A DNA stretch of 8,970 nt from CAYPHJ01 sp964410485 (GCA_964410485.1 CAYPHJ010000146.1:1-8970), one strand, 5' to 3'; shown: positions 1-7,238, numbered from the stretch's first letter. Numbers and translations: made by a program. The notes: a model not told the origin generated them from the letters alone.

Positions 1-189
1 CCGAGACGCTCCGGAGCTGTGTAGAAAAGTCACAGGCTCAGAACTTCTATGTACGGATACTTCACAGGATAGTGAATAAGTAAAACAGCTGCGCAGTCGC
101 AATCGTGTTGAATCCAGGTGAAAGTAACCAGGGGACGGAGGTGAGCCGGCCCCTGGTTATGTAAAAGCTGCCCCCGTCGAGCAGACTTC
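1..189. other. non-coding left edge, no confident gene
   Basis: No convincing gene is visible here. Two plus-strand frames are open from the left edge and stop near 79 and 83, so the tail of a plus-strand gene that begins outside the window is possible. Neither tail carries a recognisable motif. The only structured element is the stem-loop at 125-159. Confidence 0.5.
125..159 (-). terminator. stem-loop downstream of tctC
   Basis: A perfect 10-bp inverted repeat, TAACCAGGGG (125-134) and CCCCTGGTTA (150-159), encloses 15 bases in which CGG and CCG can add three more pairs after one mismatch. It lies about 30 bases beyond the tctC stop on the minus strand. The tract after the stem on that strand is only mildly T-rich (ACTTTCA), so it is not a textbook intrinsic terminator. 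It may instead protect the 3' end of the transcript or end it with help from other factors. Confidence 0.45.
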
Positions 190-1239
190 TTATTTGGGTA
201 TGAGAAATCGGAGTTTTTCTTTAGCCGAACCAGGGATTCCTAGGATGTTTTGTACGATCTCCTCAATTTCTTGCCCGGAAGTGTACACAATATCCAGCTT
301 GGCTTTTTTAGCTTCGGCAAGAAACTCCGAATCTTCCATCGTATGAGCAAACGCTTTGCGCAGGAGCTGTAGCCGCTCCTTGGGTGTGCCGGGTGGGACC
401 GCAAGGGGGCGCTGGAACTCATAGTGCCCGCTCCATGCATTATAAAGCTGCACAGCCGCTTCGCCGCCTTTTTCCCCAATAACGTCGCGGGTCAGCGGGA
501 CGTTCCTGACATCCGCGTCTTCCCACCTTTTGTGGTTCAAGATGGGAATAAGCCTATCCTCTCCCTTTGCATCGAGCAGTGCTCTACCGGTGACTCTCGC
601 AGACTCCCAGCCCCAGCACGCGCCGTCTACCTCTTTTCTCTGCATGGCGAGACGAATGTCCGCGGTCCCGCCGTAGCCGGTGATAACATCGAATTTGGTG
701 CCGACGATTACGTTTAAGAGCTTCGGCAGGTCATGATACGTCGATCCCGCCCTGTTTGCGCCCATTACGATGGGCTTTGGCGATTTGAGGATATCTTCGA
801 AGGTTTCAAAGCCGGTAAAGGCCATAATGCTGCAGTGCGGCGATCCTTTGCTTGGAGCGCCGATCCAGCCGACCTTCTGCGCATCGACCTTAACCGCCGG
901 GTCACCGAGAGCCTGATATAGGGTAAACGCGCTGTTCCAGGCTCCCACGATGAGCCCGTCCGGCTTGGCTTTCTCGTAAGTATAGTTCCCCGCAATCAGG
1001 CTCCCCGCGCCAACCATGTTCTCCACCACCATGCGAGGCTTTCCCGGAAGATGCTTCGGCATGTGTCGGGCAATGGCACGGGTGTAGGTGTCGTAGCCCC
1101 CGCCGGCTGGAAAGCCCACGATGATGCGGATGGTCTTGCCTTCATAAAAGTCGTCCGCCCAGGCCCCAGACAAAGCAGCGAAAAAGACAAGGCCAAAAGC
1201 AGCGGGACTCACTAAAAGTAGCCAAATTATCTTTTTCAT
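190..1239 (-). CDS. tctC: TctC/Bug-family periplasmic substrate-binding protein
   Basis: This is the extracytoplasmic solute receptor of a tripartite tricarboxylate transporter (TTT), which binds a carboxylate in the periplasm and hands it to TctAB. The 349-residue product has a signal peptide: MKK, a hydrophobic stretch, and an Ala-Trp-Ala cleavage site near residue 28. The mature part begins with the family pattern KTIRIIVGFPAGGGYDTYTR (about 35-54), followed by VVENMVGAGSLIAGNY (71-86). The length is slightly above the usual 320-330. A longer frame opens at 1317, but the ATG at 1239 is preferred because it starts the signal peptide and has a strong ribosome site, AAAGGAGG, a few bases upstream. 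The gene follows tctAB after 87 bases on the same strand and is probably co-transcribed. Bug proteins bind many different acids, so the ligand (citrate, aromatic acid, dicarboxylate or other) cannot be named. Confidence 0.93.
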   Translation of the reverse strand: MKKIIWLLLVSPAAFGLVFFAALSGAWADDFYEGKTIRIIVGFPAGGGYDTYTRAIARHMPKHLPGKPRMVVENMVGAGSLIAGNYTYEKAKPDGLIVGAWNSAFTLYQALGDPAVKVDAQKVGWIGAPSKGSPHCSIMAFTGFETFEDILKSPKPIVMGANRAGSTYHDLPKLLNVIVGTKFDVITGYGGTADIRLAMQRKEVDGACWGWESARVTGRALLDAKGEDRLIPILNHKRWEDADVRNVPLTRDVIGEKGGEAAVQLYNAWSGHYEFQRPLAVPPGTPKERLQLLRKAFAHTMEDSEFLAEAKKAKLDIVYTSGQEIEEIVQNILGIPGSAKEKLRFLIPK

Positions 1240-1326
1240 ACAAACCTCCTTTCGTTTTAAGAGCTTTATTTCCCAGACTCCTCCCAACAAACCATCATCG
1301 CCAATTGAAAACGCCATCCAGCCATT

Positions 1327-3375
1327 TTAGCGGCCGATCCAACCAATGAGCATCTCCTGGGGCCAAGCTATAGCTCCTTCGAGCCAGGGAACGTGAATGA
1401 CATAATGAAACACGCCCAGAACAAACAGCATGACGCATGCTGTTGAAGCCAGTGTTACCCACCATTTCTCTTGCGCCTGAAATGTTAGATACAGAACCAT
1501 GAAAAGCGGAACAGCTATCAGGAAGCCCACCAGCCAGACCGCTGCAAATAGACCGAATAGCCAGCCAAACATATTCGCGGCGCGATGGATGACCAGCGAG
1601 ACTGGAACGCTGCGATCCACGGGTAAATCCATAATGCCCGTCGTGTCCTCGATAGTTGTGGGCCGCCGCGCCCTCCAGATCTCGATGCCAAACTGCACCA
1701 GGGATAAACTCATGGCGGGGATGCCAATGGCCCAGGGGAACATACGGGTCTGATAGGACCACCCTGAGGCAGTGAAGACGGCAAAGGAAAAAAGGAGGAA
1801 GATGACAAGAGTAAATAGGGCCGATGGAGTTAGCTTCAGCCCGCTGGAGGCCGGGGCTTCGATTCGGCGGCTCTTTCTCTCGTGCCTAGAGCGGCGCAAG
1901 CCATACCACACGCTGATAATGGTAATCAGCGCAATGGCCAGCACGAGCGGTCGATCCACCAGCCAGACGAGGCCATAGCGCCTTACGGATATAAACAGAT
2001 ATCTCTCGAGGATCCCGCTAAGCACGAGGCCGAGGATCAGCGGAGGCCTGGGCCAGCCAAAGCGCTTCATCAGCCACCCCAGCGATGAGAAGGACATAAG
2101 TGTGATAAGATCGCCGAAGTTGGTACTCGCTTGAAAAGCAGCCAGGAAAATAATCGCTATAACCAGCGGCGCAAGCAGATGGATGCGCACCATGGCGACC
2201 TTGGCCAGTTGTGGTGTAAAGGCCAGACAGATGGCAGTCCCCATAATATTCGCAAGCGCCAGGCTCCAGATCATGGTGTACGTGATGTCCAGATGCTTGG
2301 TGAGCATATCAGGGCCAGGCACAAGGCCCTGGATTAAAAACGCTGCCAGGAGCAGCGCCATCGACGCGCTTCCAGGGACGCCGAAAGCTATGGTGGGGAT
2401 CAGGCCGCCTCCCTCCTTGGCGTTGTTCGCGCTTTCGGGCGCGATCACACCGCGCACATCCCCTTTGCCAAAGGAGTCGGAGGCTCCTTTTTCGGTTTGG
2501 ACGGCATGACCATAGGCAAACCAATCCACGACCGAGGCGCCCATTCCAGGGACGGCTCCAACCCAAACCCCGATCGTGCTGCAACGCAGGACGAGAAACC
2601 AGTGGCGAAAGCCATCGGAGATGCCGCTCAAGACGCCTCTTGTCGTTGTCTTTCCCTGCGGTACATCCGCTATGCGCGTGCCTTTGACGGCAAGATCGAC
2701 GATTTCCGGGATCGCAAACACGCCGAGCGTGACGGGGACGAGCGGGATGCCATCCCACAAGTAAAGGGCGTCGAAAGCCCAACGTGGAAAGGCGGCCTGC
2801 GGATCTGCGCCGATCATGCCTATCGTCAAACCGGCGGCTCCCGCGATCAATCCCTTAACAGGAGCTCCGCCGCTGAGAACGGCAACCATGGAGATCCCGA
2901 GGAGGCCCATCATGAAAAACTCGGGGGAGCCGAAGGCGAGAACGACCGGGCGAAGGATCGGGATCGAGAGTGCAAGCACTAGAGCGCCGAAGAGTCCTCC
3001 GAGCAGCGACGCCGTGTAAGCGGCGCCGAAGGCCCGTCCAGCCTCGCCTTTTTTAGCCATCGGATGGCCATCGAGAATAGTCGCCTGAGACGCCACGGTT
3101 CCTGGAACACCGAATAGGACCGACGGGATGGTATCTGACGTGCTGGTCACAGAAATCAACCCGATCATCATGGCAAAGGCGGCATAGGGATCGAGAGCAA
3201 AAGTAAAGGGAAGGAGAATGGCGAGCCCAACGATGCCGCCCAGGCCCGGGATCGCTCCCAGAGACAGGCCCACCAAAACGCCAAAGAAAAGAAAGACAAG
3301 CCGCGCAGGAAATATTCCTACGACACAAGGGCAACTGGAGAGATTATCAAGGGCGCCAACGGCTGCCTCAAGCAT
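1327..3375 (-). CDS. tctA: TctA-TctB fused permease of a TTT-family transporter
   Basis: This is the inner-membrane part of a secondary carboxylate transporter, with two normally separate subunits in one chain of 682 residues. Residues 1 to about 490 match TctA: the start MLEAAVGALDNL, the glycine-rich GLSLGAIPGLGGIVGL (about 35-51), the SDTIPSVLFGVPGTVAS segment (about 80-96), and the internal repeat GGGLIPTIAFGVPGSASM (about 322-339). A basic linker (GLRRSRHERKSRR) leads to about 170 residues with four hydrophobic segments, typical of TctB. The reading frame is continuous, with no stop or ribosome site between the halves. The ATG at 3375 is chosen over 3402 because GGAGGAA lies 8 bases upstream and the sequence then begins as TctA proteins do. 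tctC follows 87 bases downstream. A possible extended -10 promoter lies near 3429. Confidence 0.93.
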   Translation of the reverse strand: MLEAAVGALDNLSSCPCVVGIFPARLVFLFFGVLVGLSLGAIPGLGGIVGLAILLPFTFALDPYAAFAMMIGLISVTSTSDTIPSVLFGVPGTVASQATILDGHPMAKKGEAGRAFGAAYTASLLGGLFGALVLALSIPILRPVVLAFGSPEFFMMGLLGISMVAVLSGGAPVKGLIAGAAGLTIGMIGADPQAAFPRWAFDALYLWDGIPLVPVTLGVFAIPEIVDLAVKGTRIADVPQGKTTTRGVLSGISDGFRHWFLVLRCSTIGVWVGAVPGMGASVVDWFAYGHAVQTEKGASDSFGKGDVRGVIAPESANNAKEGGGLIPTIAFGVPGSASMALLLAAFLIQGLVPGPDMLTKHLDITYTMIWSLALANIMGTAICLAFTPQLAKVAMVRIHLLAPLVIAIIFLAAFQASTNFGDLITLMSFSSLGWLMKRFGWPRPPLILGLVLSGILERYLFISVRRYGLVWLVDRPLVLAIALITIISVWYGLRRSRHERKSRRIEAPASSGLKLTPSALFTLVIFLLFSFAVFTASGWSYQTRMFPWAIGIPAMSLSLVQFGIEIWRARRPTTIEDTTGIMDLPVDRSVPVSLVIHRAANMFGWLFGLFAAVWLVGFLIAVPLFMVLYLTFQAQEKWWVTLASTACVMLFVLGVFHYVIHVPWLEGAIAWPQEMLIGWIGR

Positions 3376-3428
3376 TTCGGCACTTCCTCCCGTCGAGGAC
3401 AAAGCCAGAACTCTTTTCTTCTGGCACG

Positions 3429-3437
3429 CCTATAACA
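3429..3437 (-). promoter_or_regulatory. possible extended -10 promoter of tctAB-tctC
   Basis: On the minus strand the sequence TGTTATAGG reads as an extended -10 element (TGn followed by TATAGG). It would place the transcript start about 47 bases before the tctAB ATG. The candidate -35, TTGTAC, is weak and its spacing is long. This is the best housekeeping-type match in the 139 bases between the pseudo-receiver gene and tctAB. Confidence 0.25.
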
Positions 3438-3514
3438 ATGGTGGAGATTAATCGTACAACCAGGACACGAGTCGATGTTGTTAAAAAAATACTTGGGAGC
3501 GTCTCCAGCATGAT

Positions 3515-3898
3515 TCAATGCTTCAGCTCGCCTCGCAGTTCTGTCGCCAACGCCTCCAGTAGAACCTCTAATCCCTGACGATTGAGTGCGATCGTATTCG
3601 GTACAGTCGCGGCAATCTTTGCGATTACGCTCTTGCTTGTGTCGGTACTGTCGGTCACGATCACGATTTCCAACGCAACGTTAAGATCTCGCAGATTGAA
3701 AACAGTCTCGACCAAATCCATTTCTTTGCCGGTGGAGATAACAACGGCCGTATCAAAAGTCTCTTTGCGGACCTTACAAACCGCCTTATTTCCACTATCG
3801 ACTTTAGTGACAAGCACCCCGGCTCGAATAAGATAGTCCTCGACCTCATCATAGTTCTCGGCGCAAACAAGCAAGATTTTTTCGAACCGGCGCAGCAC
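3515..3898 (-). CDS. stand-alone pseudo-receiver (CheY-like fold) protein
   Basis: This small cytosolic protein looks like a response-regulator receiver domain with no output domain. From a GTG at 3898 it has 127 residues. It shows the alternating strand/helix layout of the family: strand 1 FEKILLVCAENYDEV, strand 2 VLVTKVDSG, strand 3 FDTAVVISTGKEMD, strand 4 ALEIVIVTDST, strand 5 NTIALNRQGLEVLLEAL. The acidic pair after strand 1 is replaced (CAEN), the phospho-acceptor Asp after strand 3 is replaced by Ser/Thr, and the Lys-Pro after strand 5 is absent, so classical phosphorylation is unlikely. The start is uncertain: GTG gives a natural beginning just before strand 1 but has only a weak GGGG upstream. 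The frame stays open to the assembly gap at 3955, so the protein could be longer and partial. It lies between the sigma54 activator and the transporter genes, on the same strand, which hints at a regulatory partner role. Confidence 0.65.
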   Translation of the reverse strand: MLRRFEKILLVCAENYDEVEDYLIRAGVLVTKVDSGNKAVCKVRKETFDTAVVISTGKEMDLVETVFNLRDLNVALEIVIVTDSTDTSKSVIAKIAATVPNTIALNRQGLEVLLEALATELRGELKH

Positions 3899-3955
3899 CT
3901 GACAACCCCAAAAGACAGAGCGTTCGTCTCGAAGACGCACCCTGCGTTCAGCGGG

Positions 3956-4055
3956 NNNNNNNNNNNNNNNNNNNNNNNNNNNNNNNNNNNNNNNNNNNNN
4001 NNNNNNNNNNNNNNNNNNNNNNNNNNNNNNNNNNNNNNNNNNNNNNNNNNNNNNN
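3956..4055. other. 100-N assembly gap
   Basis: Exactly 100 unknown bases are present, the conventional placeholder for a scaffold join of unknown length. The flanks both carry CAGCGGG: it ends at 3955 on the left, and begins within the first bases on the right (4057-4063). The true gap may therefore be tiny, or this may be chance. Any reading frame that crosses the N run is an artefact. Sequence between 3899 and 4338 outside the gap holds only the open-ended frame at 4057-4170 and no other recognisable gene. Confidence 0.95.
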
Positions 4056-4056
4056 C

Positions 4057-4170
4057 CAGCGGGCCGTCTATGGACTAAGCGCGGCTGAGATAAACAACCG
4101 CAATCAAGATGCCAGCGTGAAGCTGATTGCGATGGTCCGAGGTAAGCTGCTGATTGTTGAGGACAACTGA
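4057..4170 (+). CDS. possible C-terminal fragment of an unidentified plus-strand gene
   Basis: A plus-strand frame is open from the right edge of the gap to TGA at 4168-4170, giving 37 residues. It contains YGLSAAEINNRNQDASVKLI and ends MVRGKLLIVEDN. The composition looks more like real protein than the Cys/Arg/Ser-rich opposite frame. The family is not recognised. The last twelve residues resemble the first strand of a response-regulator receiver (MxRxKILIVEDN), but a stop follows at once and no ribosome site precedes the internal ATG at 4132. It may therefore be the genuine end of another protein, a truncated receiver start, or chance. The 168 bases between this stop and the end of the sigma54 activator gene show no clear terminator. 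Confidence 0.3.
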   Translation, partial: QRAVYGLSAAEINNRNQDASVKLIAMVRGKLLIVEDN

Positions 4171-4338
4171 TTGATGTTCGATGGCAGATAGGTGATTTTA
4201 ACTGTGCAAGAATATCACACGTGCGAACGCTCAACGTGGGTATACTTCACACGGCACACTTTGAGGGTGGGGTGATAAACCAGCGCTCGGGCATCGGGGA
4301 GGCGAAATACGAAAACGGGGATCCGGTGAGCTTCATTT

Positions 4339-5694
4339 CTACAGTAATCCATGCTTTTTGAGCTTATCGTAAAGCGCTCGGCGACTGATGGCGAGTTTTT
4401 GCGCCGCTTCTTTTTTGTTTCCTTTGGTAGCGGCAAGGGTCATCGCGATAAATTCTTTCTCGACGGCACTAAGCGTCATTCCCACATGGATGGGAAGAAG
4501 CTGTCCAGAGTTCTCGCTGGTGATAGACCTGATTCTCAAGGGGAGCAGATCGGGTGTCAGCTCTTCCGTCTTGGCCATCAGAACGGCTCGCTGAATAACG
4601 TTTTTCAATTCCCGTACGTTGCCCGGCCACGAGTAGCCTCTGAGGTAGCTCCAGGTCTCGGTTGGAATGCCGCGCACTTTTTTCTTATAGATAGCGTTGA
4701 AATGAGGCACGAAATGATTGGTCATAAGGGTTACGCCTCCCGGACGCTCGCGCAGAGGCGGAACATGGATATGAAAAACATCGAGACGATAAAATAGGTC
4801 TTCTCTAAAGCGCTTCTCTTTAACCGCCTCTTCGAGGTTTTCGTTCGTCGCCGCTATAACCCGAACGTCAACGCAGATATCTTTCTCCCCGCCGACGCGC
4901 CGGAAAGTTTTGGTTTCCAGTACTCGCAGCAAGCTGACTTGCGCCTTCTCATTGATGGTGCTGATTTCGTCAAGGAAAATGGTCCCGGTATGGGCTTCCT
5001 CAAAGCGTCCCTTGCTTGTTTCGATGGCGCCTGTATAGGCGCCTCTTTCATGGCCGAAGAGCTCGCTTGCAATCAGTTCGGATGAAATGGCGCCCGTATT
5101 GACGACGATATACGGGCCTTTCTTTCGCCTGCTTCTCTTGTAGATAGCAGAGGCGACCATATCCTTTCCGGTGCCCGTTTCACCGGTGATCAATACCGCT
5201 ATGTCTTCTGAGGCAGCCTCGATAATCTTTTGAAACACGTCGCGCATCGGAAGGCTGATCCCCAGCATGCCCTCGAATTCCAGCGGAATGGGTATGTCAT
5301 GCTCGGGGCGATCGCTGGGCAGTAACGCTTGTTGGTGTAAAGCTTGAGTGACAAGCGCGCAGATCTCATCTTCGTCCACGGGGCGCGTGAGTGTCCGGTG
5401 GGCGTAGCCCCTCAGGCGATCGACGGGAAATGCCTGGTCGTGATCTGTCACGACAATCACATAGGTCCTGCTTGAGTCTCTGGTCAGTAGGTCGAGCAGT
5501 GCTATCCCCTGCGATTGTTCGGTCTTGGATGCAACGGCGTCCCAGATCAGTACATCGTAGGCCGCACCTTTGAACTTGGCCGTGGCGGCTGCAACATCCG
5601 AGCTACCTTCCACCGAGATATGATTCCTCGAAAACCGCCTTCTGAGCAGTGCCGCAAAGTTAACTGTCTTCTCGAGTATCAGGACCTTTGGCAT
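4339..5694 (-). CDS. NtrC-family sigma54-dependent transcriptional activator
   Basis: This cytosolic bacterial enhancer-binding protein of 451 residues hydrolyses ATP to open promoters held by sigma54-RNA polymerase. The three-domain order is clear. A receiver-like domain spans about 3-118. The AAA+ domain spans about 140-375, with Walker A GETGTGKD (171-178), sigma54 contact loop GAYTGA (218-223, usually GAFTGA), Walker B GTIFLDE (237-243), the arginine region FREDLFYRLDVF (296-307) and WPGNVRELKN (356-365). A Fis-type helix-turn-helix ends the protein (KKEAAQKLAISRRALYDKLK, about 427-446). The receiver is degenerate: the acidic pair is Glu8-Lys9, and the usual switch Lys is Arg104 before Pro105. 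A candidate phospho-acceptor Asp52 remains. The ATG at 5694 starts the receiver directly, and GGAAGG lies about 10 bases upstream. It is on the same strand as the tct genes, so control of that locus is plausible but not shown. No partner histidine kinase gene is in the window. Confidence 0.93.
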   Translation of the reverse strand: MPKVLILEKTVNFAALLRRRFSRNHISVEGSSDVAAATAKFKGAAYDVLIWDAVASKTEQSQGIALLDLLTRDSSRTYVIVVTDHDQAFPVDRLRGYAHRTLTRPVDEDEICALVTQALHQQALLPSDRPEHDIPIPLEFEGMLGISLPMRDVFQKIIEAASEDIAVLITGETGTGKDMVASAIYKRSRRKKGPYIVVNTGAISSELIASELFGHERGAYTGAIETSKGRFEEAHTGTIFLDEISTINEKAQVSLLRVLETKTFRRVGGEKDICVDVRVIAATNENLEEAVKEKRFREDLFYRLDVFHIHVPPLRERPGGVTLMTNHFVPHFNAIYKKKVRGIPTETWSYLRGYSWPGNVRELKNVIQRAVLMAKTEELTPDLLPLRIRSITSENSGQLLPIHVGMTLSAVEKEFIAMTLAATKGNKKEAAQKLAISRRALYDKLKKHGLL

Positions 5695-5858
5695 AGGCTT
5701 CGGCCTTCCCTTATCAGATCACAAGGCATTGTCCAATCCGCCAACGTGGAGAAACCATGGCCAGATGGGACAAGGGCATGGTGCTGTGATCGGACGATGA
5801 TTGGGAAGGACGATGGTATGGGCGTGGAGGGCTATGGCGACCTAACTGCGACGCCGAA

Positions 5859-6671
5859 TTACCGTCTTTTGACCGCAGGATTTTTTCCGCGCCGCCAAGG
5901 CTGGTGCTTGTCTTCGATGTCACGGCCGATGCGTTCATCCTCGGTTAATGGAAACCGGCTTCCAGGAATCGCCAGGCGGCTGACGTAAACCGCCAGAGTC
6001 CAGATTTCAGAGTCGTCGAGCGCATCGCGATAGGACGGCATTGGCGTTCCATCAAGGCCCGTAGCGAGCATGCGGTAGATATCCTCAGGCTGGTCTCCGC
6101 CTTTGAGAGGCCTCCGCGTGAGATCAGCGGGACGGGTCGGTCGACCGCCACTCGTGAGGGTTCCTGCGGAGGGACCATCCCCGCGGCCGCTCTCTCCATG
6201 GCACTCGGGGCAGCCTGCCTTCTTAAAAAGATCAGCACCCTTTGAGAAAAGGGCATCAAGGTTCGCTGGCCGAATCGTGGCAATCGGTTTGGGACTCGTG
6301 TCGCTCGCCCATCGCGGGGAAAGAGTCTTTATGTAGGCGATGACCGCTTGGATCTCCAGATCGCTCAGATGATCCTGCGTAACCATGCCTGAGCCCGGCA
6401 ACCCTTTGCGGATTGTGCGCTCGAGGTCCTGATCTGTGGGGAGCGCGCCGCTGGGGGTTGAACGGAATTTAAAAAGCCCGCGTCTAAGATCTGGAGGACG
6501 TGTAAAGAAACGGCTCGCTTCAGGACCTTCACCATCACCCTGAGCACCGTGGCATACCGCACAGTGGGAGTCGAAAATGTTCTTGCCCGCTTGTTCGGTG
6601 TCCGCGCCAAAAGCGAGCGCGGCGGCCGACACGAACATGGCGAGGACGACATTTATCGTGCGCGGAATCAT
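5859..6671 (-). CDS. exported di-heme c-type cytochrome
   Basis: This is a periplasmic electron carrier of 270 residues with two cytochrome c domains. A signal peptide (MIPRTINVVLAMFVSAAALAFGA) precedes heme site 1, CAVCH (37-41), with likely axial Met96 in GSGM. Heme site 2 is CPECH (154-158), with likely axial Met211 in TPMPSY. Each domain ends with a typical helix (LEIQAVIAYIKTL; SEIWTLAVYVSRLA). A longer frame opens at 6779, but the ATG at 6671 is chosen because it begins the signal peptide and because a good promoter (-35 at 6720-6725, -10 at 6696-6701) lies inside the longer frame. No strong ribosome site precedes this ATG. The partner oxidase or dehydrogenase is not in the window. The divergent cupredoxin gene suggests a shared periplasmic redox role. 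The charged C-terminus (RRGKNPAVKRR) is unusual but shows no motif. Confidence 0.9.
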   Translation of the reverse strand: MIPRTINVVLAMFVSAAALAFGADTEQAGKNIFDSHCAVCHGAQGDGEGPEASRFFTRPPDLRRGLFKFRSTPSGALPTDQDLERTIRKGLPGSGMVTQDHLSDLEIQAVIAYIKTLSPRWASDTSPKPIATIRPANLDALFSKGADLFKKAGCPECHGESGRGDGPSAGTLTSGGRPTRPADLTRRPLKGGDQPEDIYRMLATGLDGTPMPSYRDALDDSEIWTLAVYVSRLAIPGSRFPLTEDERIGRDIEDKHQPWRRGKNPAVKRR

Positions 6672-6695
6672 GCTGGAGTTGTTGCACCCGCCGGG

Positions 6696-6725
6696 GTTAT
6701 AAGCGACGCTGGACATTGCCGTCAA
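6696..6725 (-). promoter_or_regulatory. sigma70-type promoter of the cytochrome c gene
   Basis: Reading the minus strand, TTGACG (6720-6725) is followed after 18 bases by TATAAC (6696-6701). These are five of six matches to each consensus box. The start of transcription would fall near 6690, leaving a short leader of about 18 bases before the ATG at 6671. The -35 box overlaps one arm of the inverted repeat at 6721-6777. Confidence 0.65.
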
Positions 6726-6777
6726 GGAATTTATTCCAGAACAGGAGCAAGCAACGCTGCCGGCAGCTTTCCTTGAC
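6721..6777. promoter_or_regulatory. 9-bp inverted repeat in the divergent cytochrome/cupredoxin promoter
   Basis: GTCAAGGAA (6721-6729) and TTCCTTGAC (6769-6777) form a perfect inverted pair 39 bases apart. Each arm contains most of the -35 box of one divergent gene, so the symmetry may simply reflect two outward -35 elements. The shared TTCC outside the -35 consensus makes a common operator possible. It is not a recognised FNR, Fur or similar box. Confidence 0.4.
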
Positions 6778-6801
6778 ATGATTTAGTTGCCTATGTTACG
6801 C
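6773..6801 (+). promoter_or_regulatory. possible promoter of the cupredoxin gene
   Basis: A perfect -35 consensus TTGACA lies at 6773-6778. No good -10 box occurs at the correct spacing: TTACGC follows after 17 bases, and the better TATGTT is only 13 bases away. A weak -10 beside a perfect -35 is compatible with activator-assisted expression. The gene's start codon is about 40 bases further on. Confidence 0.4.
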
Positions 6802-6842
6802 ATGCACGCCCTAATCCTCAACGTAACCTCCGGAGGAAAGCC

Positions 6843-7238
6843 ATGAAAAACCAAAAGAACCGGCTGCTACTTGGTCCGCTCCTGGTCATGAGTGTGGGAT
6901 TATCTCTCATCCTGTGGTTGATTCAAGCTCAAGGAGGGCAGCCTCAGGTAACGCGGGAGTTCACGCTGGTGAATGTCAAATATGAAGGCTCGAATATCTG
7001 GGTGCCGGGACCGATCATCGTGAAACGCGGCGACCGTGTTAGAATCCGTGCCATCAACAACGTCAAGGATGATCCAGCCGAGCACGGGTTGGCGATTGAT
7101 GAATTTGGCGTAAAGGTGGTGGTCAATCGGGGTAAGCCGGAGACCGCTGAATTTGTGGCCGATAAGGCAGGAATCTTCCGGATTTGGTGCCATCTGCACC
7201 TGCCCCATGTGGCAACCCAGCTGGTTGTGCTCGAATGA
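6843..7238 (+). CDS. cupredoxin-domain protein, exported or membrane-anchored
   Basis: This small blue-copper-like protein of 131 residues probably carries electrons or copper on the periplasmic side. After a basic start (MKNQKNR), residues 8-28 form one hydrophobic helix, either a signal peptide or an anchor. There is no lipobox Cys. A single beta-sandwich domain follows (about 36-131). Possible copper ligands are His81 in AEHGLAI and the cluster CHLHLPH (116-122), with Cys116 and His119 spaced as in type 1 sites. The usual axial Met after the second His is not seen. The ATG at 6843 has a strong ribosome site (GGAGGAAAG, 6832-6840) that sits in a 10-bp palindrome, CCTCCGGAGG. The gene diverges from the di-heme cytochrome c and is followed 96 bases later by the racemase-like gene. 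Resemblance to cytochrome oxidase subunit II or nitrous-oxide reductase CuA domains is limited, since the two-Cys CuA motif is absent. Confidence 0.82.
   Translation: MKNQKNRLLLGPLLVMSVGLSLILWLIQAQGGQPQVTREFTLVNVKYEGSNIWVPGPIIVKRGDRVRIRAINNVKDDPAEHGLAIDEFGVKVVVNRGKPETAEFVADKAGIFRIWCHLHLPHVATQLVVLE

Noticed and set aside
2..83. Two overlapping plus-strand tails open to the left edge, ending near 79 and 83
   Set aside because: Each is about 26 codons, they compete with each other, and neither shows a family signature. They cannot be told from chance.
3421..3437. CTGGCACG on the plus strand, matching a sigma54 -24 element
   Set aside because: The -12 half reads TAACA instead of TTGC, and it faces away from tctAB, antisense to the pseudo-receiver.
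3515..4234. A single minus-strand frame of 239 codons spanning the N run
   Set aside because: The frame is open only because unknown bases were translated. The part right of the gap is Cys/Arg/Ser-rich and looks like antisense of the plus-strand fragment.
5700..5858. GG-N10-GC on the minus strand upstream of the sigma54 activator gene
   Set aside because: The -24 element reads CGGATT rather than TGGCAC, so there is no real support for autoregulation by sigma54.
6742..6765. GG-N10-GC spacing (GGAGCAAGCAACGC) before the cupredoxin gene as a sigma54 promoter
   Set aside because: Only the GG and GC dinucleotides fit. The rest of both elements is unlike the consensus, and such spacing is common by chance.
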